Part shown: positions 32,699 through 41,841 of the stretch, in pieces
Numbering within the stretch: the first letter of the stretch is position 1
How the letters are laid out: each line of letters begins with the position of its first letter
Assembly: GCA_020854265.1 (NCBI GenBank)
Contig: JADZFU010000002.1
Span: forward strand, 31,746-95,745
Source: Candidatus Uhrbacteria bacterium
GTDB lineage: Bacteria; Patescibacteriota; Patescibacteriia; 2-12-FULL-60-25
Direction of reading: 5' to 3'
DNA: 64,000 bases
Notes under the pieces: model-generated
The model's database searches: none
What the model was told of the DNA's origin: nothing
Seen by the model: the letters and a program-made list of their open reading frames with translations, nothing else
Translations under genes and position numbers: made by a program

Positions 32699-34051
32699 TT
32701 AGCGCGCGCCGTCCATCAATGGCTGCATGACGGGAAGATTTGGCGTTTGGAAGGCCTCATCCGCGACAAGCGGGACAACGGTTTGGTATTTTTCCGGCTC
32801 TTGTCCGCTCATTCCGCGATCGATAGTTCCTTCGGCGATAAGCGCCGGGAGAATGAAGATACGGCTTTGATTGTCAGCCCATGTCTCATGACGCATCCAG
32901 CCGATTTTTACGCTGGAAATGGTCACGCGCACCTCAGACGTCCCGGCCTCGCCGTACCAACCGTATACCGGATTATTTCCGCCGGCATTAAGACGCTTGA
33001 GCGCCTCTTCGGATGTGATGAGCGGATAAGCGGATGCGTCCTCTTCGTTTACTTGGAAGACATTTCCTCCCATAACCGTATTCGACTCGATATCGACGGA
33101 AACGGAGGCGCGGTTGGACGGCCAGCCGCCTGATCCGACAACCGGGAGACCGCCGCGCATTTCCGGATATACGACGCTCACCTGCATTGGATATCCTCCG
33201 CACGGCGACGGGTAAATCATCATTTTGGCATCTTCAGCTGCTGCAGGTTCGGCCATAATGCACGGCATGGATTCGCCGCGCAGGAGCGGCATGATCTCCG
33301 GATACTCTTGGATTATCCCCTGTCCGGCAAAAGAACCGAGACCATGGCTGCGCAAAAAGGCGTCGGCAGCTGCGAGCACGCGCTCTTTATCGAGGCGGAC
33401 CTCGCGGCGTTCGCGCGGCTGTTCTTTGGACCAGTCGATTTCTTTCCACCAGTTCAAGTTACGGCTCGGGATATCGGTATTCCAGACAAACCCTTCATTG
33501 TCCTTCCATGAAACATTTGCGTATTGGACAGCTGAAATACCATTCGAGATTTGCGACGGTACGCCAGCGACGGAGATAATACTGCGCGCGCTCGAGACAT
33601 CAATGCTCGGCAAGCGTACGCGGTACACATCGCTTTCGGATCCCCATGTCGGAAGCGAGGCAGTCACGTTATAAACCACTTTTGCTTGGTTCGGCTCTGG
33701 ATACGGCATGATGCGGGCAACTCCGGAAGAACCGGCTGTGCCGCCTCCCACATTTGTAACGGCTACATCAAAATTAGCAGCTGGCTCCTTTGCCGGTGCG
33801 GTTGTCGGTGCTTGAACCTGCACCGAGCTAAGCGGACTGACTGCGGCGATAGGCGCCCCCATAGGACGGGCGGAGATTGCTTCGGCTGAGCCGAGCGCGC
33901 CGTAATTCAAGACGTTCGGGATCTTTCCAAAGCCTTGTTTTGCGGGAACAGGCTCGGGCTTGGATGGCTGGGTTATGGATGGCGCGGCAGGCTGACAGCC
34001 GGCACCGAGTATCGCGAGAGCGACAAAAACAGAAAGGATCTTTTTATGCAT
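32699..34051 (-). CDS. Large lipoprotein of unknown function
   Basis: 450 residues. The signal peptide MHKKILSVFVALAILGAGC has a clear lipobox (LGAGC), followed by a Pro/Ser/Lys linker and a long beta-rich extracytoplasmic region with the repeated theme VSVVYPEMRGGLPVVGSGG. No family recognised. The start lies 4 nt after a TAGGATAAT box and lacks a Shine-Dalgarno, as for the lipoprotein at 56004-56753. Exposure on the cell surface is inferred from the lipobox. Confidence 0.72.
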   Translation of the reverse strand: MHKKILSVFVALAILGAGCQPAAPSITQPSKPEPVPAKQGFGKIPNVLNYGALGSAEAISARPMGAPIAAVSPLSSVQVQAPTTAPAKEPAANFDVAVTNVGGGTAGSSGVARIMPYPEPNQAKVVYNVTASLPTWGSESDVYRVRLPSIDVSSARSIISVAGVPSQISNGISAVQYANVSWKDNEGFVWNTDIPSRNLNWWKEIDWSKEQPRERREVRLDKERVLAAADAFLRSHGLGSFAGQGIIQEYPEIMPLLRGESMPCIMAEPAAAEDAKMMIYPSPCGGYPMQVSVVYPEMRGGLPVVGSGGWPSNRASVSVDIESNTVMGGNVFQVNEEDASAYPLITSEEALKRLNAGGNNPVYGWYGEAGTSEVRVTISSVKIGWMRHETWADNQSRIFILPALIAEGTIDRGMSGQEPEKYQTVVPLVADEAFQTPNLPVMQPLMDGAR

Positions 34052-34089
34052 AGTGATTATCCTAACGTATCAAATGCGCACCCGTTACA

Positions 34090-35511
34090 CTAGTTCGACG
34101 AGCCGGCGTGCATGGCGCGGATAGCCGGCAATGCATTGCGAAGTTTTTTTACGTAGTCGATGGTTTCAGGCTGGAGGCGCGAACGCTTCAGGATTTGTGC
34201 CGGTTTAAGCTCGCCGCTGATTTGCTCGTCCCAGATTTGGATCGCGGTCCGGACTCGGCCATAGCCTCCATTGTATGAAGCGGCCAAATACTCGTAGGTT
34301 TTTTGGTCGATTTTGTGATTGGCCTGAACGGTTTCGGGCAAATACGCGAGAATGGTATCCATGTAGCCGATCGAGGCTTTGGTGGCATTATGATGGTCCT
34401 TCATGCCGGCTTCGAAATCCGGTTTCAGACCAAGCTCGGGACGGTTTTTTGCCTGACTGGTGTATGTGGACGGAATGAATTGGAACATTCCGAGCGCTCC
34501 GGCGGATGATTTGGCGTAGTTGTATGCCTGGCCCGGATTAAGCGCGACCGTGGTGTAGACGCGCTCGACAGCCCGCTCGGCATTATTGCGCAGCGATGTG
34601 CCATCCATATGCTCGATGACGGCAATTGCCTTGATGAGATCCGGCTGGACAACATCGGCAACAAGCTTGCCGTCGATTGCACGGGATTTGGCGCCGCGTG
34701 CGCGCAGTTCGTCAAAGGCTTTGTCCACCATGCCGTCTACCAAGCGCATCCCCTCTTTCACAACTACCGGACGATGGAGCTTGGACGAGTATGGCGTATA
34801 TACCGCCTCTTCTACAGCATACTCCACTACCTTGGTGCCCTGTTTTATCTCATTGAAAATTGGATAGCGCACGGCAACCACGCTGTATTTTGGATCGTTG
34901 ATGGCATAGTCGGAATTGATCCAGTTGGAAACACGAACGGAGATTCCGGCCGGCGCTGGCGTTTGGACCGTGAGCTTGGAACCTTGCTTTACCGCCTGCA
35001 CATAGGTGATGGCATCGGTTGATTCGTTCCAGACTGCCAAGGTGACATTACGCGGAGCGTCTTGGCCGATGGGCTGCATTTTGTAGCGGACGTCTTTGCC
35101 TTCGGCACGGATCTGCGCACGGAGCTCTTCTTGTGCTCGATAGACGGCTTGCAGCTCGCGCGGGAGGTTGGATGTCGAAACGGTCGGTGCAGGCATTCCG
35201 TCGGATGTGAATCCGAGCTGGCGGAGGATTTCTTCTTTTGTAGAAGCGATGGTGCCGGAACCAGGATGATAAAAACGACCGTCCTTCATTTGAAGGATGG
35301 TCGGTGCTTGGCCGATATCGGTGACTTGCTCGGATGTTTTGCCGAGTTTGGCGAGTAAGGCTTCGCGAGATGCCTCGATATTACCGGTGGCCGGATGGTA
35401 ATAACGGCCGTCCTTCATTTGAAGAATGGTGATTTCTTCGGCGTGCGCAAAACCGGCAAACCCCGCCAAGACGGAGACACTAAGAGTGAGCGAGATGATC
35501 CAAGAGCGCAT
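34090..35511 (-). CDS. Secreted SLT-type lytic transglycosylase with N-terminal repeats
   Basis: 473 residues with a signal peptide (cleavage near AGFAHA-EE). Two N-terminal repeats follow, ITILQMKDGRYYHPATGN and PTILQMKDGRFYHPGSGT, each about 45 residues long including the spacer. The catalytic SLT-like domain spans roughly residues 285-430: IAVIEHMDGTSLRNN, KSSAGALGMFQFIPSTY and YLAASYNGGYGRVRTAI. It should cut glycan strands of peptidoglycan. A TGGTATAAT extended -10 lies 7 nt before the ATG, so the transcript may be leaderless. Confidence 0.8.
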   Translation of the reverse strand: MRSWIISLTLSVSVLAGFAGFAHAEEITILQMKDGRYYHPATGNIEASREALLAKLGKTSEQVTDIGQAPTILQMKDGRFYHPGSGTIASTKEEILRQLGFTSDGMPAPTVSTSNLPRELQAVYRAQEELRAQIRAEGKDVRYKMQPIGQDAPRNVTLAVWNESTDAITYVQAVKQGSKLTVQTPAPAGISVRVSNWINSDYAINDPKYSVVAVRYPIFNEIKQGTKVVEYAVEEAVYTPYSSKLHRPVVVKEGMRLVDGMVDKAFDELRARGAKSRAIDGKLVADVVQPDLIKAIAVIEHMDGTSLRNNAERAVERVYTTVALNPGQAYNYAKSSAGALGMFQFIPSTYTSQAKNRPELGLKPDFEAGMKDHHNATKASIGYMDTILAYLPETVQANHKIDQKTYEYLAASYNGGYGRVRTAIQIWDEQISGELKPAQILKRSRLQPETIDYVKKLRNALPAIRAMHAGSSN

Positions 35512-35519
35512 GATTTGGA

Positions 35520-36053
35520 TTATACCACACGAGGCCGGCGGGGCGGGAAGGGATTGGGCGGACGCGGACGGAATCCTTGGCGGTTTTTTCGCTCTTCATA
35601 GGAAATAATTCGCAATGCTTTGGACAAAAGACGGTCCAAATTACGATATCCGCTTGTGGAAAACGCTTTATGTGCCTTGACCCATGCCGCTTCCCAGATC
35701 GCGCCTTCTCCGGTCAGCGTCTCTTTGGCTTCCGAGGGCGCTTCGAATAGAAAGAAGTGGACGGTTTTCTCGATGGTTGTGCCCTCGCGGCGGAATCGGA
35801 AAAGAGTGCGGCCGATCGGAGCAATATATTTTAGACCTTCAAGTCCGGTCTCCTCCTTGATTTCACGGACTGCCGTTTGCACCAGAGTCTCCCCTGCCTC
35901 TTGATGACCTTTGGGAAAGGTCATGCGGTTATATGGATCTTTGATGAAGAAAATCTCAACATGACCGCCCTTTTTGCGGTAGATGATCCCGCCAGCCGAA
36001 ACCTCGCTCCGAAAGCGCTGGTTACGGTTGGGTCGGCGATGCTGGTGCCGCAT
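35520..36053 (-). CDS. Nudix hydrolase
   Basis: The Nudix box is complete: GHQEAGETLVQTAVREIKEETGL. The upstream strand SAGGIIYRKKGGHVEIFFIK and the TFPKGH lead-in match the diphosphoinositol/dinucleotide-type family. The frame is open to 36122, but that start would overlap ctpA by 101 nt, so ATG 36053 (32-nt overlap) is preferred; neither has a convincing ribosome binding site. N and C termini are Arg/Pro-rich and probably disordered, perhaps binding RNA. Substrate unknown. Confidence 0.8.
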   Translation of the reverse strand: MRHQHRRPNRNQRFRSEVSAGGIIYRKKGGHVEIFFIKDPYNRMTFPKGHQEAGETLVQTAVREIKEETGLEGLKYIAPIGRTLFRFRREGTTIEKTVHFFLFEAPSEAKETLTGEGAIWEAAWVKAHKAFSTSGYRNLDRLLSKALRIISYEERKNRQGFRPRPPNPFPPRRPRVV

Positions 36054-37338
36054 CTGCTGCGGGCGCCTCGCCGGTGAGGATCCCGATGGCGCGGTCGAGC
36101 TGGGGGTCGCGTTGGGCTTCATAGTCTTCGGAGGTTCGTTCGACGGTTACGTCGGGCTCGAGGCCCGTTTTATTAATGGTGCGTTCATTTGGCGTGAGCC
36201 ATTCGGCAATGGTGATTTTGATTGCCGAGCCGTCTTTCAAGTTGATGTAGTCCTGTACCGAGCCTTTACCGAAGGTGGTTTTGCCAACCACGGTGGCGAG
36301 TTTGAGATCCTGCAGGGCGCCGGAGACGATTTCGGATGCGCTGGCCGAGCCTTCATTGACGAGTACGACGGTTGGCAATCCAGCTAACCGTTTCTTTCCG
36401 GTACCGCGCAGCTGTTCGAAGATTTTTCCTTGCCGCCGCTCTTTGACTACCACCGCATCTCCTACCCATTCTCCGGCCATATAAACGGCCGTATCTAGGA
36501 AACCGCCGGGGTTGTTACGCAGGTCAAGAATGACTCCTTTGGCGTCTTTCCGGATTGCTTCTTCGACGGCTCGGTCAAAGTTGTCGCGGGTATCCATGTT
36601 GAAATTCGTGACAACGATATGCGCGATATTTTTATCCTCGATCCAGTTGAGCCGTACGCTCTTGATTTGGATTTCATCGCGCGTGATCTCGACATCGAAT
36701 GGGTCCTTTCCCGTATCAGGACGGAATATGGTGAGCTTTACCTTGGTCCCTTTATCCCCGCGGATCAGGCTCACGGCTTTTTCTACGGTATAACCGGCCG
36801 TGTCGGCATCATCGATTTTGATAATCAAATCGCCGGCTTTGATACCAGCGCGCTCGGCCGGCGTATCAGGCAAAGGCGCGACTATGGTAAGGGTGCCCTC
36901 TTTGAGGCCGATCTCGGCGCCTATGCCGGAGAACTTGCCTGATAATGCCTGCTGGAATGCCTCGGCGCCTTTTGGCTCGAAGAAGTTGGTGTACGGATCG
37001 CCGGTTGCCTCGGCAAGCCCTTTCATGGCGCCGTAGAACAATGACTTGTCCTCGATAGGCTGCTGGTAATATTTTTCTTTGATGATGGTCCAGGCATCCC
37101 AAAAGAGCTTGAACTCGACATCTTGCGAAGCGATGTTCGCCGGAGGCGATTGACCAATACCGATGACAAAGCCGGTCGTGGAAGCGGAGGATGCTGTTTG
37201 CGATTTATCCCCAAAAGCCTCGACTCTGGTCCATGCGCGGCCAAAGAGGATGCCAAGAACCAAGCCGACAATCAAAAAGACGAAGACGGCTTTTTGTTCC
37301 TTCTTGGGCGCTTGGGCGTTTTGGTAGAGAGGATTCAT
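36022..37338 (-). CDS. ctpA: C-terminal processing peptidase (S41 family)
   Basis: 438 residues: an N-terminal membrane anchor (about residues 17-33), a helical region, a PDZ domain (IGLKEGTLTIVAPLPDTPAERAG) and the S41 protease core. The catalytic Ser is in GSASASEIVSGAL and the general-base Lys in TTFGKGSVQ; ILDLRNNPGGFLDTAV is conserved. Such peptidases trim or degrade extracytoplasmic proteins, often cell wall hydrolases. It lies between murA and the Nudix gene. Confidence 0.93.
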   Translation of the reverse strand: MNPLYQNAQAPKKEQKAVFVFLIVGLVLGILFGRAWTRVEAFGDKSQTASSASTTGFVIGIGQSPPANIASQDVEFKLFWDAWTIIKEKYYQQPIEDKSLFYGAMKGLAEATGDPYTNFFEPKGAEAFQQALSGKFSGIGAEIGLKEGTLTIVAPLPDTPAERAGIKAGDLIIKIDDADTAGYTVEKAVSLIRGDKGTKVKLTIFRPDTGKDPFDVEITRDEIQIKSVRLNWIEDKNIAHIVVTNFNMDTRDNFDRAVEEAIRKDAKGVILDLRNNPGGFLDTAVYMAGEWVGDAVVVKERRQGKIFEQLRGTGKKRLAGLPTVVLVNEGSASASEIVSGALQDLKLATVVGKTTFGKGSVQDYINLKDGSAIKITIAEWLTPNERTINKTGLEPDVTVERTSEDYEAQRDPQLDRAIGILTGEAPAADAAPASPTQP

Positions 37339-37356
37339 ATCTCAAATTGAGTACGC

Positions 37357-38625
37357 TTAGGGTTCGAGGATTCTTTCAATGTCGGCACCGAGCGCTTTCA
37401 AGCGAAGGTCGAGATTCTCGTAGCCACGGAAAACCATCTCGGCATCATGGATGAGGGTTTCACCCTGGGCGACGAGTCCGGCAAGTACCATGGTGGCTCC
37501 GGCACGCAAATCGAGCGAGCGAATCTCGGTTCCGCGCAGCGGCGTCGGTCCGGTAATAATAGCGCGATGCGGATCAGCAATAATGGCATTGGCGCCCATT
37601 TTTGTGAGCTCGTTGATATATCCCATGCGCGATTCGAACATAGGATCGTGGATAAGGGTTGTTCCATGACACTGGGTGGCGAGCAAACCAAAGATTGCTT
37701 GAAGGTCGGTTGGGAAACCCGGGTAGATCATGGTCTGCAATTTGAAGGAGTCCATCCTCCCTACTCCCTGAACATGCAGAGTGTTCTTTATGATTTCATG
37801 GCGGATGCCGACGCGCGTAAGTGCATTACGGATAGCATCGAGATGTTCGGGCACAACCGGAGCGATTTCTATCTTGCCGCGGGTGAGCGCGGCGGCGACA
37901 GCAAAGGTTCCGATCTCGAGCATGTCAGGCACAACAGCCCAAGCCTGCGAGGGCGCCTTGAGTTTTTTTACGCCGTCGATCTCGATCTCATGCGTGCCAA
38001 TGCCTTTGATTTTGGCTCCGCATTTTACAAGGAAGCGGCAGAGGTCCTGAACATGCGGCTCGGCGGCAGATAAACGGATGGAAGTGTGGCCAGTGGCGGT
38101 TACCGCGGCCATGATGAGGTTTTCGGTAGCGGTTACGCTAAACTCCGGAAGGATAATGTAATTGCCGACCAGCTCTTTCGATTGAAGGACTATGGTTTCA
38201 TCGTCCTGAGATGAAATTTTTGCACCGAGCGAAGAGAGCGCAAACAAATGCGTATCTATCGGACGATTGCCTATGGAACAGCCTCCCGGCTCATTGACGG
38301 CGATTTTTTTGAAACGCGCGAGCATCGGTCCCAAAAGCAGGATCGAGAAGCGCATCTTTTTCATTTTCTTTTTATCAAGCTTGGACGGGTCCAAATCCTT
38401 GGTATTGATAGAGAGCTCATGCTCGCCGGTCCAGTCAATTTTGGCGCCCATGTCGCGGATAATATCCAAAAGCTGGAGCAGATCCGTGAGCTTGGGGACA
38501 TTTTTGAAGCGGACCGTGCCATCCACCAAAAGCGAAGAGGCCACCAAAGGGCCGATGGCGTTTTTTGCACCGTAGACGTCGATGCGGCCGGCAAGATGCT
38601 TGCCGCCCTGGATTTTCATCTTCAT
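37357..38625 (-). CDS. murA: UDP-N-acetylglucosamine 1-carboxyvinyltransferase
   Basis: A 422-residue EPSP-synthase-fold enzyme catalysing the first committed step of peptidoglycan synthesis. GAKNAIGPLVASSLLVDG holds the Lys-Asn pair, the flexible-loop Cys (fosfomycin target) is in EPGGCSIGNRPIDTH, and TMIYPGFPTDLQAIFG and LDLRAGATMVLAGL are typical. It lies upstream of ctpA. A divergent PEGA-domain gene starts 73 nt away. Confidence 0.95.
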   Translation of the reverse strand: MKMKIQGGKHLAGRIDVYGAKNAIGPLVASSLLVDGTVRFKNVPKLTDLLQLLDIIRDMGAKIDWTGEHELSINTKDLDPSKLDKKKMKKMRFSILLLGPMLARFKKIAVNEPGGCSIGNRPIDTHLFALSSLGAKISSQDDETIVLQSKELVGNYIILPEFSVTATENLIMAAVTATGHTSIRLSAAEPHVQDLCRFLVKCGAKIKGIGTHEIEIDGVKKLKAPSQAWAVVPDMLEIGTFAVAAALTRGKIEIAPVVPEHLDAIRNALTRVGIRHEIIKNTLHVQGVGRMDSFKLQTMIYPGFPTDLQAIFGLLATQCHGTTLIHDPMFESRMGYINELTKMGANAIIADPHRAIITGPTPLRGTEIRSLDLRAGATMVLAGLVAQGETLIHDAEMVFRGYENLDLRLKALGADIERILEP

Positions 38626-38698
38626 ATTTTCGTTCAGGAAAAAAGCACCAACTTGGCTTTTTTCTAATCAAAAACCAGTGTATCCTGTCTGCAGACAC

Positions 38699-40009
38699 AT
38701 GCCAAGATCCCATTACCGTGCTCCTTTCCACAGGCGCGTAATCCCCTGGATTTTCATCGCTGTATTTATCGTAGCCGCTCCGACGTTGATTTTTTACACC
38801 TCGGGCTACCGTTTTAATCCAAATAAAAACACAATTGAACGGAACGGTACTCTCATTTTGGATACCGAACCCGGAAATGCCCTGATAGAGCTCACGGGCA
38901 ATGTATCTAACATGCGCACGCCGGAGACTTTGCAGAGCATGGCGCCGGGTCCGTACCGTATCCGCTTTACCTTGGACGGCTATCATCCTTGGGAAAAGAC
39001 GCTCGAGATAAAACCCGAGCAAGTTACCTTTGCCAATACAGTCATGCTGTGGAAAGACACGGACCCCGCATTACTCCGCACCACGGAGGCGACGCGTATT
39101 ACATCCAATAATGACGGGGATTTGGCTGCCGCGTACGATTATCAAAACCATACCATCCAATTTTTATCGGCAAATGGGTCCTTGCTCGGAAGCCTCCCTC
39201 TCCCCAAAACCCTGCCCACATCCACAGGCATGCTCCTGCGCTGGAACCAAAGCGGCACATCGGTTTTGATCAATGGACGGAGTACGGATGATGTAGGCGT
39301 CCTCGTAAACTCGGACCGCCGAACTCCGGCCGAAGTTTTGCCAGCCGGCGTGTATTTTTGGAATGGGAATACCCTCATCGGTCACGGAAAAGCACGGAGC
39401 TACATCCTTGAATCGCGCCAAGGATCTTTAGAGAGCGAGGTGCTGACCGATGCCCAACGCGGACATTTGGACGGACTTACCCTCCAGCACAATACAAGCA
39501 CGGATACGCTCGTGATACGCTCCGGCTCCATTTTGCACCAGCTCTACTCCCTGCCAAATGGCGATTGGCAATTTGCCGGCAAAGCACAGCCGTACCAATT
39601 ACTGAAAGACGGAAACCGGTGGCTGGCCGTACGTATCCGCGCCACAGGCAATGAGAGCCGCCGCATCACAGGCGATGAGCCTCGCTGGCTGCAAGACAGC
39701 AATATCCCGACGGCAATCTTTTTAAATGGAAATGAACTTTGGGTTTGGGAATTGGATAAAGAGCCGGTCCTTATTTCACGCCAAAGCGAGCAATTTATCC
39801 AAGCCGTATGGCATCCAAAAGGAACCACGATTTTTGCGGCTATTGGAAAAACCGTCTATGCCATAGAGCTGGATGACCGCAGCGGGCGTATTTGGACTCC
39901 CCTCGCCTCGTTTGACCGGATTGAAGACGTGGCCTACCTCAACGGAAGTCTGGTCATTGCCGCCGAACAAAATAACCTCAAAGGAATTTGGAGATTGGAA
40001 CTCGAATAA
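38699..40009 (+). CDS. PEGA-domain membrane-anchored protein
   Basis: The ATG at 38699 is used; the track start lies inside murA. 436 residues with one N-terminal helix (about 14-32), then a PEGA-like domain (ILDTEPGNALIELTGN to GPYRIRFTLDGYHPWEKTLEI) and a long beta-rich region suggestive of a propeller (SVLINGRSTDDVGVLVNS, QAVWHPKGTTIFAAIGK). PEGA proteins are surface-associated and rarely characterised. It ends flush with the convergent META lipoprotein. A TATCCT box lies 12 nt upstream of the start. Confidence 0.7.
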   Translation: MPRSHYRAPFHRRVIPWIFIAVFIVAAPTLIFYTSGYRFNPNKNTIERNGTLILDTEPGNALIELTGNVSNMRTPETLQSMAPGPYRIRFTLDGYHPWEKTLEIKPEQVTFANTVMLWKDTDPALLRTTEATRITSNNDGDLAAAYDYQNHTIQFLSANGSLLGSLPLPKTLPTSTGMLLRWNQSGTSVLINGRSTDDVGVLVNSDRRTPAEVLPAGVYFWNGNTLIGHGKARSYILESRQGSLESEVLTDAQRGHLDGLTLQHNTSTDTLVIRSGSILHQLYSLPNGDWQFAGKAQPYQLLKDGNRWLAVRIRATGNESRRITGDEPRWLQDSNIPTAIFLNGNELWVWELDKEPVLISRQSEQFIQAVWHPKGTTIFAAIGKTVYAIELDDRSGRIWTPLASFDRIEDVAYLNGSLVIAAEQNNLKGIWRLELE

Positions 40010-40456
40010 TTACTGGCGCGAGAATACCAGAACCACGCCATCATCCGAGGTCATGGTTAGCACGTTGTTTTCGTGTGAAAGCTTGTAGCCGCTTGCGAGA
40101 CTACCCGTGAACGCGCTCTCGGCCTCGCCCATGACGCCGGCACAAAACATTTTGGTGGAAATAACGGTCGGGGCTTTTAAGACATCGTTTTCGTCAACGG
40201 TATAATCCCCGCTCATATTGTTGCAGACCTTGCCGGACATTTTTGTGCCGTCAAACGTAATGGTGAGGTCAAACTCGCTGACGTTTTTGGCTGCTGCCGA
40301 ACCCTGCTTCATGGAGGTCATTTTCCATGTGTCTTTGATGGCGTCGCTGATATTGTCGTACGCCACGGTTTCGGGAACTTGCGGTGCAGCTGGTTTATCC
40401 CAGCAACCGGCACCGAGTAAAGCAACCACGGACAAAGTAGCGAGTATGCGTTTCAT
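40010..40456 (-). CDS. META-domain (HslJ-like) lipoprotein
   Basis: 148 residues. The signal MKRILATLSVVALLGAGC ends in a lipobox; the mature part follows the META/DUF306 pattern: W-K-M-T-S, FDLTITFDGTKMSGKVCNN, STKMFCAGVMGEAESAF and NNVLTMTSDDGVVLVF. META proteins such as HslJ are envelope proteins linked to stress or antibiotic tolerance. The stop lies directly against the PEGA gene stop. A copy of the dispersed palindrome and the terminal-inverted-repeat element lie just upstream. Confidence 0.75.
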   Translation of the reverse strand: MKRILATLSVVALLGAGCWDKPAAPQVPETVAYDNISDAIKDTWKMTSMKQGSAAAKNVSEFDLTITFDGTKMSGKVCNNMSGDYTVDENDVLKAPTVISTKMFCAGVMGEAESAFTGSLASGYKLSHENNVLTMTSDDGVVLVFSRQ

Positions 40457-40467
40457 ATAAATGCATT

Positions 40468-40494
40468 GTCACTCCCGCGCAGGCGGGAGTCCAG
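40468..40494 (+). repeat. Dispersed palindromic repeat, copy 1 (intergenic)
   Basis: GTCACTCCCGCGCAGGCGGGAGTCCAG, a variant in which both arms have changed together (ACTCCCGC/GCGGGAGT). The other copies are at 47371, 49779, 53329 and 58639. The compensating arm change suggests selection for the hairpin. Confidence 0.8.
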
Positions 40495-40501
40495 AGCTTT
40501 A

Positions 40502-40938
40502 TTTGCAGAGGGTGTTGCACGAGTATTGCAGAGAGGGTGAGCCGTCACCCTCTCTGCACTCTCCCGCTGCGCACGAGACTGCGATCCTCGCATGGCTGGC
40601 CATTCGCTGTGGCCTCGCGCGGGTAACTCCTCGTCCTCAATAGATTTCTTTTCGTTTCGTACTCGTCAAACACCCCCGCGCGAGCTACGGCCTTGCTCAT
40701 GGGCCATGCTCCGGTTCTCGTAGTGCGCGTTAAAACCCGCCCGTGTGAGCACCGGAAAACGGCATGGCGAGCCAAAGCGAATCTGCGAGGCGGTGTCTGA
40801 CGGCCCGCGACACAACAAAAACTATTGAGGAGCGGGCCTAGTTCGCCGAGCAGCTGCAGGCGAGGCCTAAGCCGTTTGAGGAGCGAGACGAGGGCGGCAC
40901 GAGGAGTGCAGAGGGTGTCGTGCAACACCCTCTGCAAA
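40502..40938. mobile_element. 437-bp non-coding element with 21-bp terminal inverted repeats
   Basis: The left end TTTGCAGAGGGTGTTGCACGA (40502-40522) is the exact reverse complement of the right end (40918-40938). Each end also carries a subterminal hairpin: TGCAGAGAGGGTGA/TCACCCTCTCTGCA (40527-40558, 4-nt loop) on the left and TGCAGAGGGTGT/ACACCCTCTGCA (40907-40936) on the right. The interior is GC-rich and holds no plausible transposase. The 130-residue Arg/Cys-rich ORF on the - strand starts and stops within the ends. This looks like a MITE-like, non-autonomous element. No clear target site duplication was found. It fills the whole gap between the META lipoprotein and the SPFH gene. Confidence 0.7.
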
Positions 40939-40944
40939 AGAAGT

Positions 40945-41739
40945 TTATCGAACCAAATTTCCTACATTGATGAACGGCGTCGCGCCGGATCCCATCACGG
41001 ACGGGAGCTTGCCATCCCACTTTTCAAGTGCGCGGAGTTCAAGAATTTGCGGGCTCGACTGGAGAGCGGCGCTTTCGATGCGCAAAGCCTCGGCTTTACC
41101 GCGTGCCTCGGCGATTTGCTGTTCGGCTTCGAATTTGATCTGTTCGAGTTTGTTTTTGGCGGCAAGCGCTGACTGCTCGGCCGTTACCTTGAGCTCAATA
41201 GCTTGATCAAAAGCAGCGGAGAATTGGAAGTCGACGATATTGAAGTCGTCGATGAGAATACCGCGCGGCTGGAGCTTTTCGACAAGGTGGGCCTTGATCG
41301 CATCGCGCACTTCCTCGCGCTTTGTGATCAATTCTTCGGCCGTGTACTTGGCTGTCGTGGACTTAACAGATTCCTGAAGCGCCGGATCAATCAAGCGGAC
41401 ATTATAATTAATACCAATCTCCTGATAGATATTGGCAACGCGAGTCGGGTCGATGTGGTAGTTCAAGGCGACCTTGGAGTTGACGGTTTGGAGGTCCTTG
41501 GAAGCAGCCGTGGCAATCACCTCTTCTTTTTGGATTTTGACGTCCATGATTTCTACTCGGTCCATGACAGGAATGCGGACGTAAAGACCTTCATTCAAGA
41601 CCTTGCCCGTAACAGCACCCCAGCGGAGCAAAATACCGCGTTCACCAGCGCCGACGGTGCCAAAAGGCCAGGCGATGACCAAGATCATGACGGCAAGAAT
41701 ACCGACAACAAAGCCAGAAACGAGAATGGGAGTTTTCAT
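40945..41739 (-). CDS. SPFH/prohibitin-family membrane protein
   Basis: The ATG at 41739 (MKTPILVSGFVVG) is preferred over 41811, since it starts at the membrane helix and has AAGG upstream. The 264-residue product has an N-terminal transmembrane helix, then the PHB/SPFH domain (VGAGERGILLRWGAVTGKVLNEGLYVRIP, SKVALNYHIDP, REEVRDAIKAHLVEKLQPRGI) and a coiled coil (LAAKNKLEQIKFEAEQQIAEARGKAEA). These proteins form ring assemblies in membranes and often regulate proteases. The stop codon is 7 nt from the 40.5-kb element. Confidence 0.88.
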   Translation of the reverse strand: MKTPILVSGFVVGILAVMILVIAWPFGTVGAGERGILLRWGAVTGKVLNEGLYVRIPVMDRVEIMDVKIQKEEVIATAASKDLQTVNSKVALNYHIDPTRVANIYQEIGINYNVRLIDPALQESVKSTTAKYTAEELITKREEVRDAIKAHLVEKLQPRGILIDDFNIVDFQFSAAFDQAIELKVTAEQSALAAKNKLEQIKFEAEQQIAEARGKAEALRIESAALQSSPQILELRALEKWDGKLPSVMGSGATPFINVGNLVR

Positions 41740-41841
41740 ATGGGGAGACCTTAGCAAAAATGGTGGGGAGAACAAGGGTGTCTTATGCTTTCTCCGATTC
41801 TCAGTTTCCAAACGCGACCATGTAAAGTTATTTTATATTTT

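Noticed and set aside
40545-40937. 130-residue ORF on the - strand inside the 40.5-kb element
   Set aside because: It begins and ends inside the terminal repeats, uses a TTG start without a ribosome binding site, and its Arg/Cys-rich product follows from GC-rich structured DNA. I treat it as a by-product of the element.
40502-40938. tmRNA or RNase P RNA
   Set aside because: No tRNA-like ends, no CCA, no tag frame, and none of the conserved RNase P core sequences (such as GAGGAAAGTCC) on either strand.
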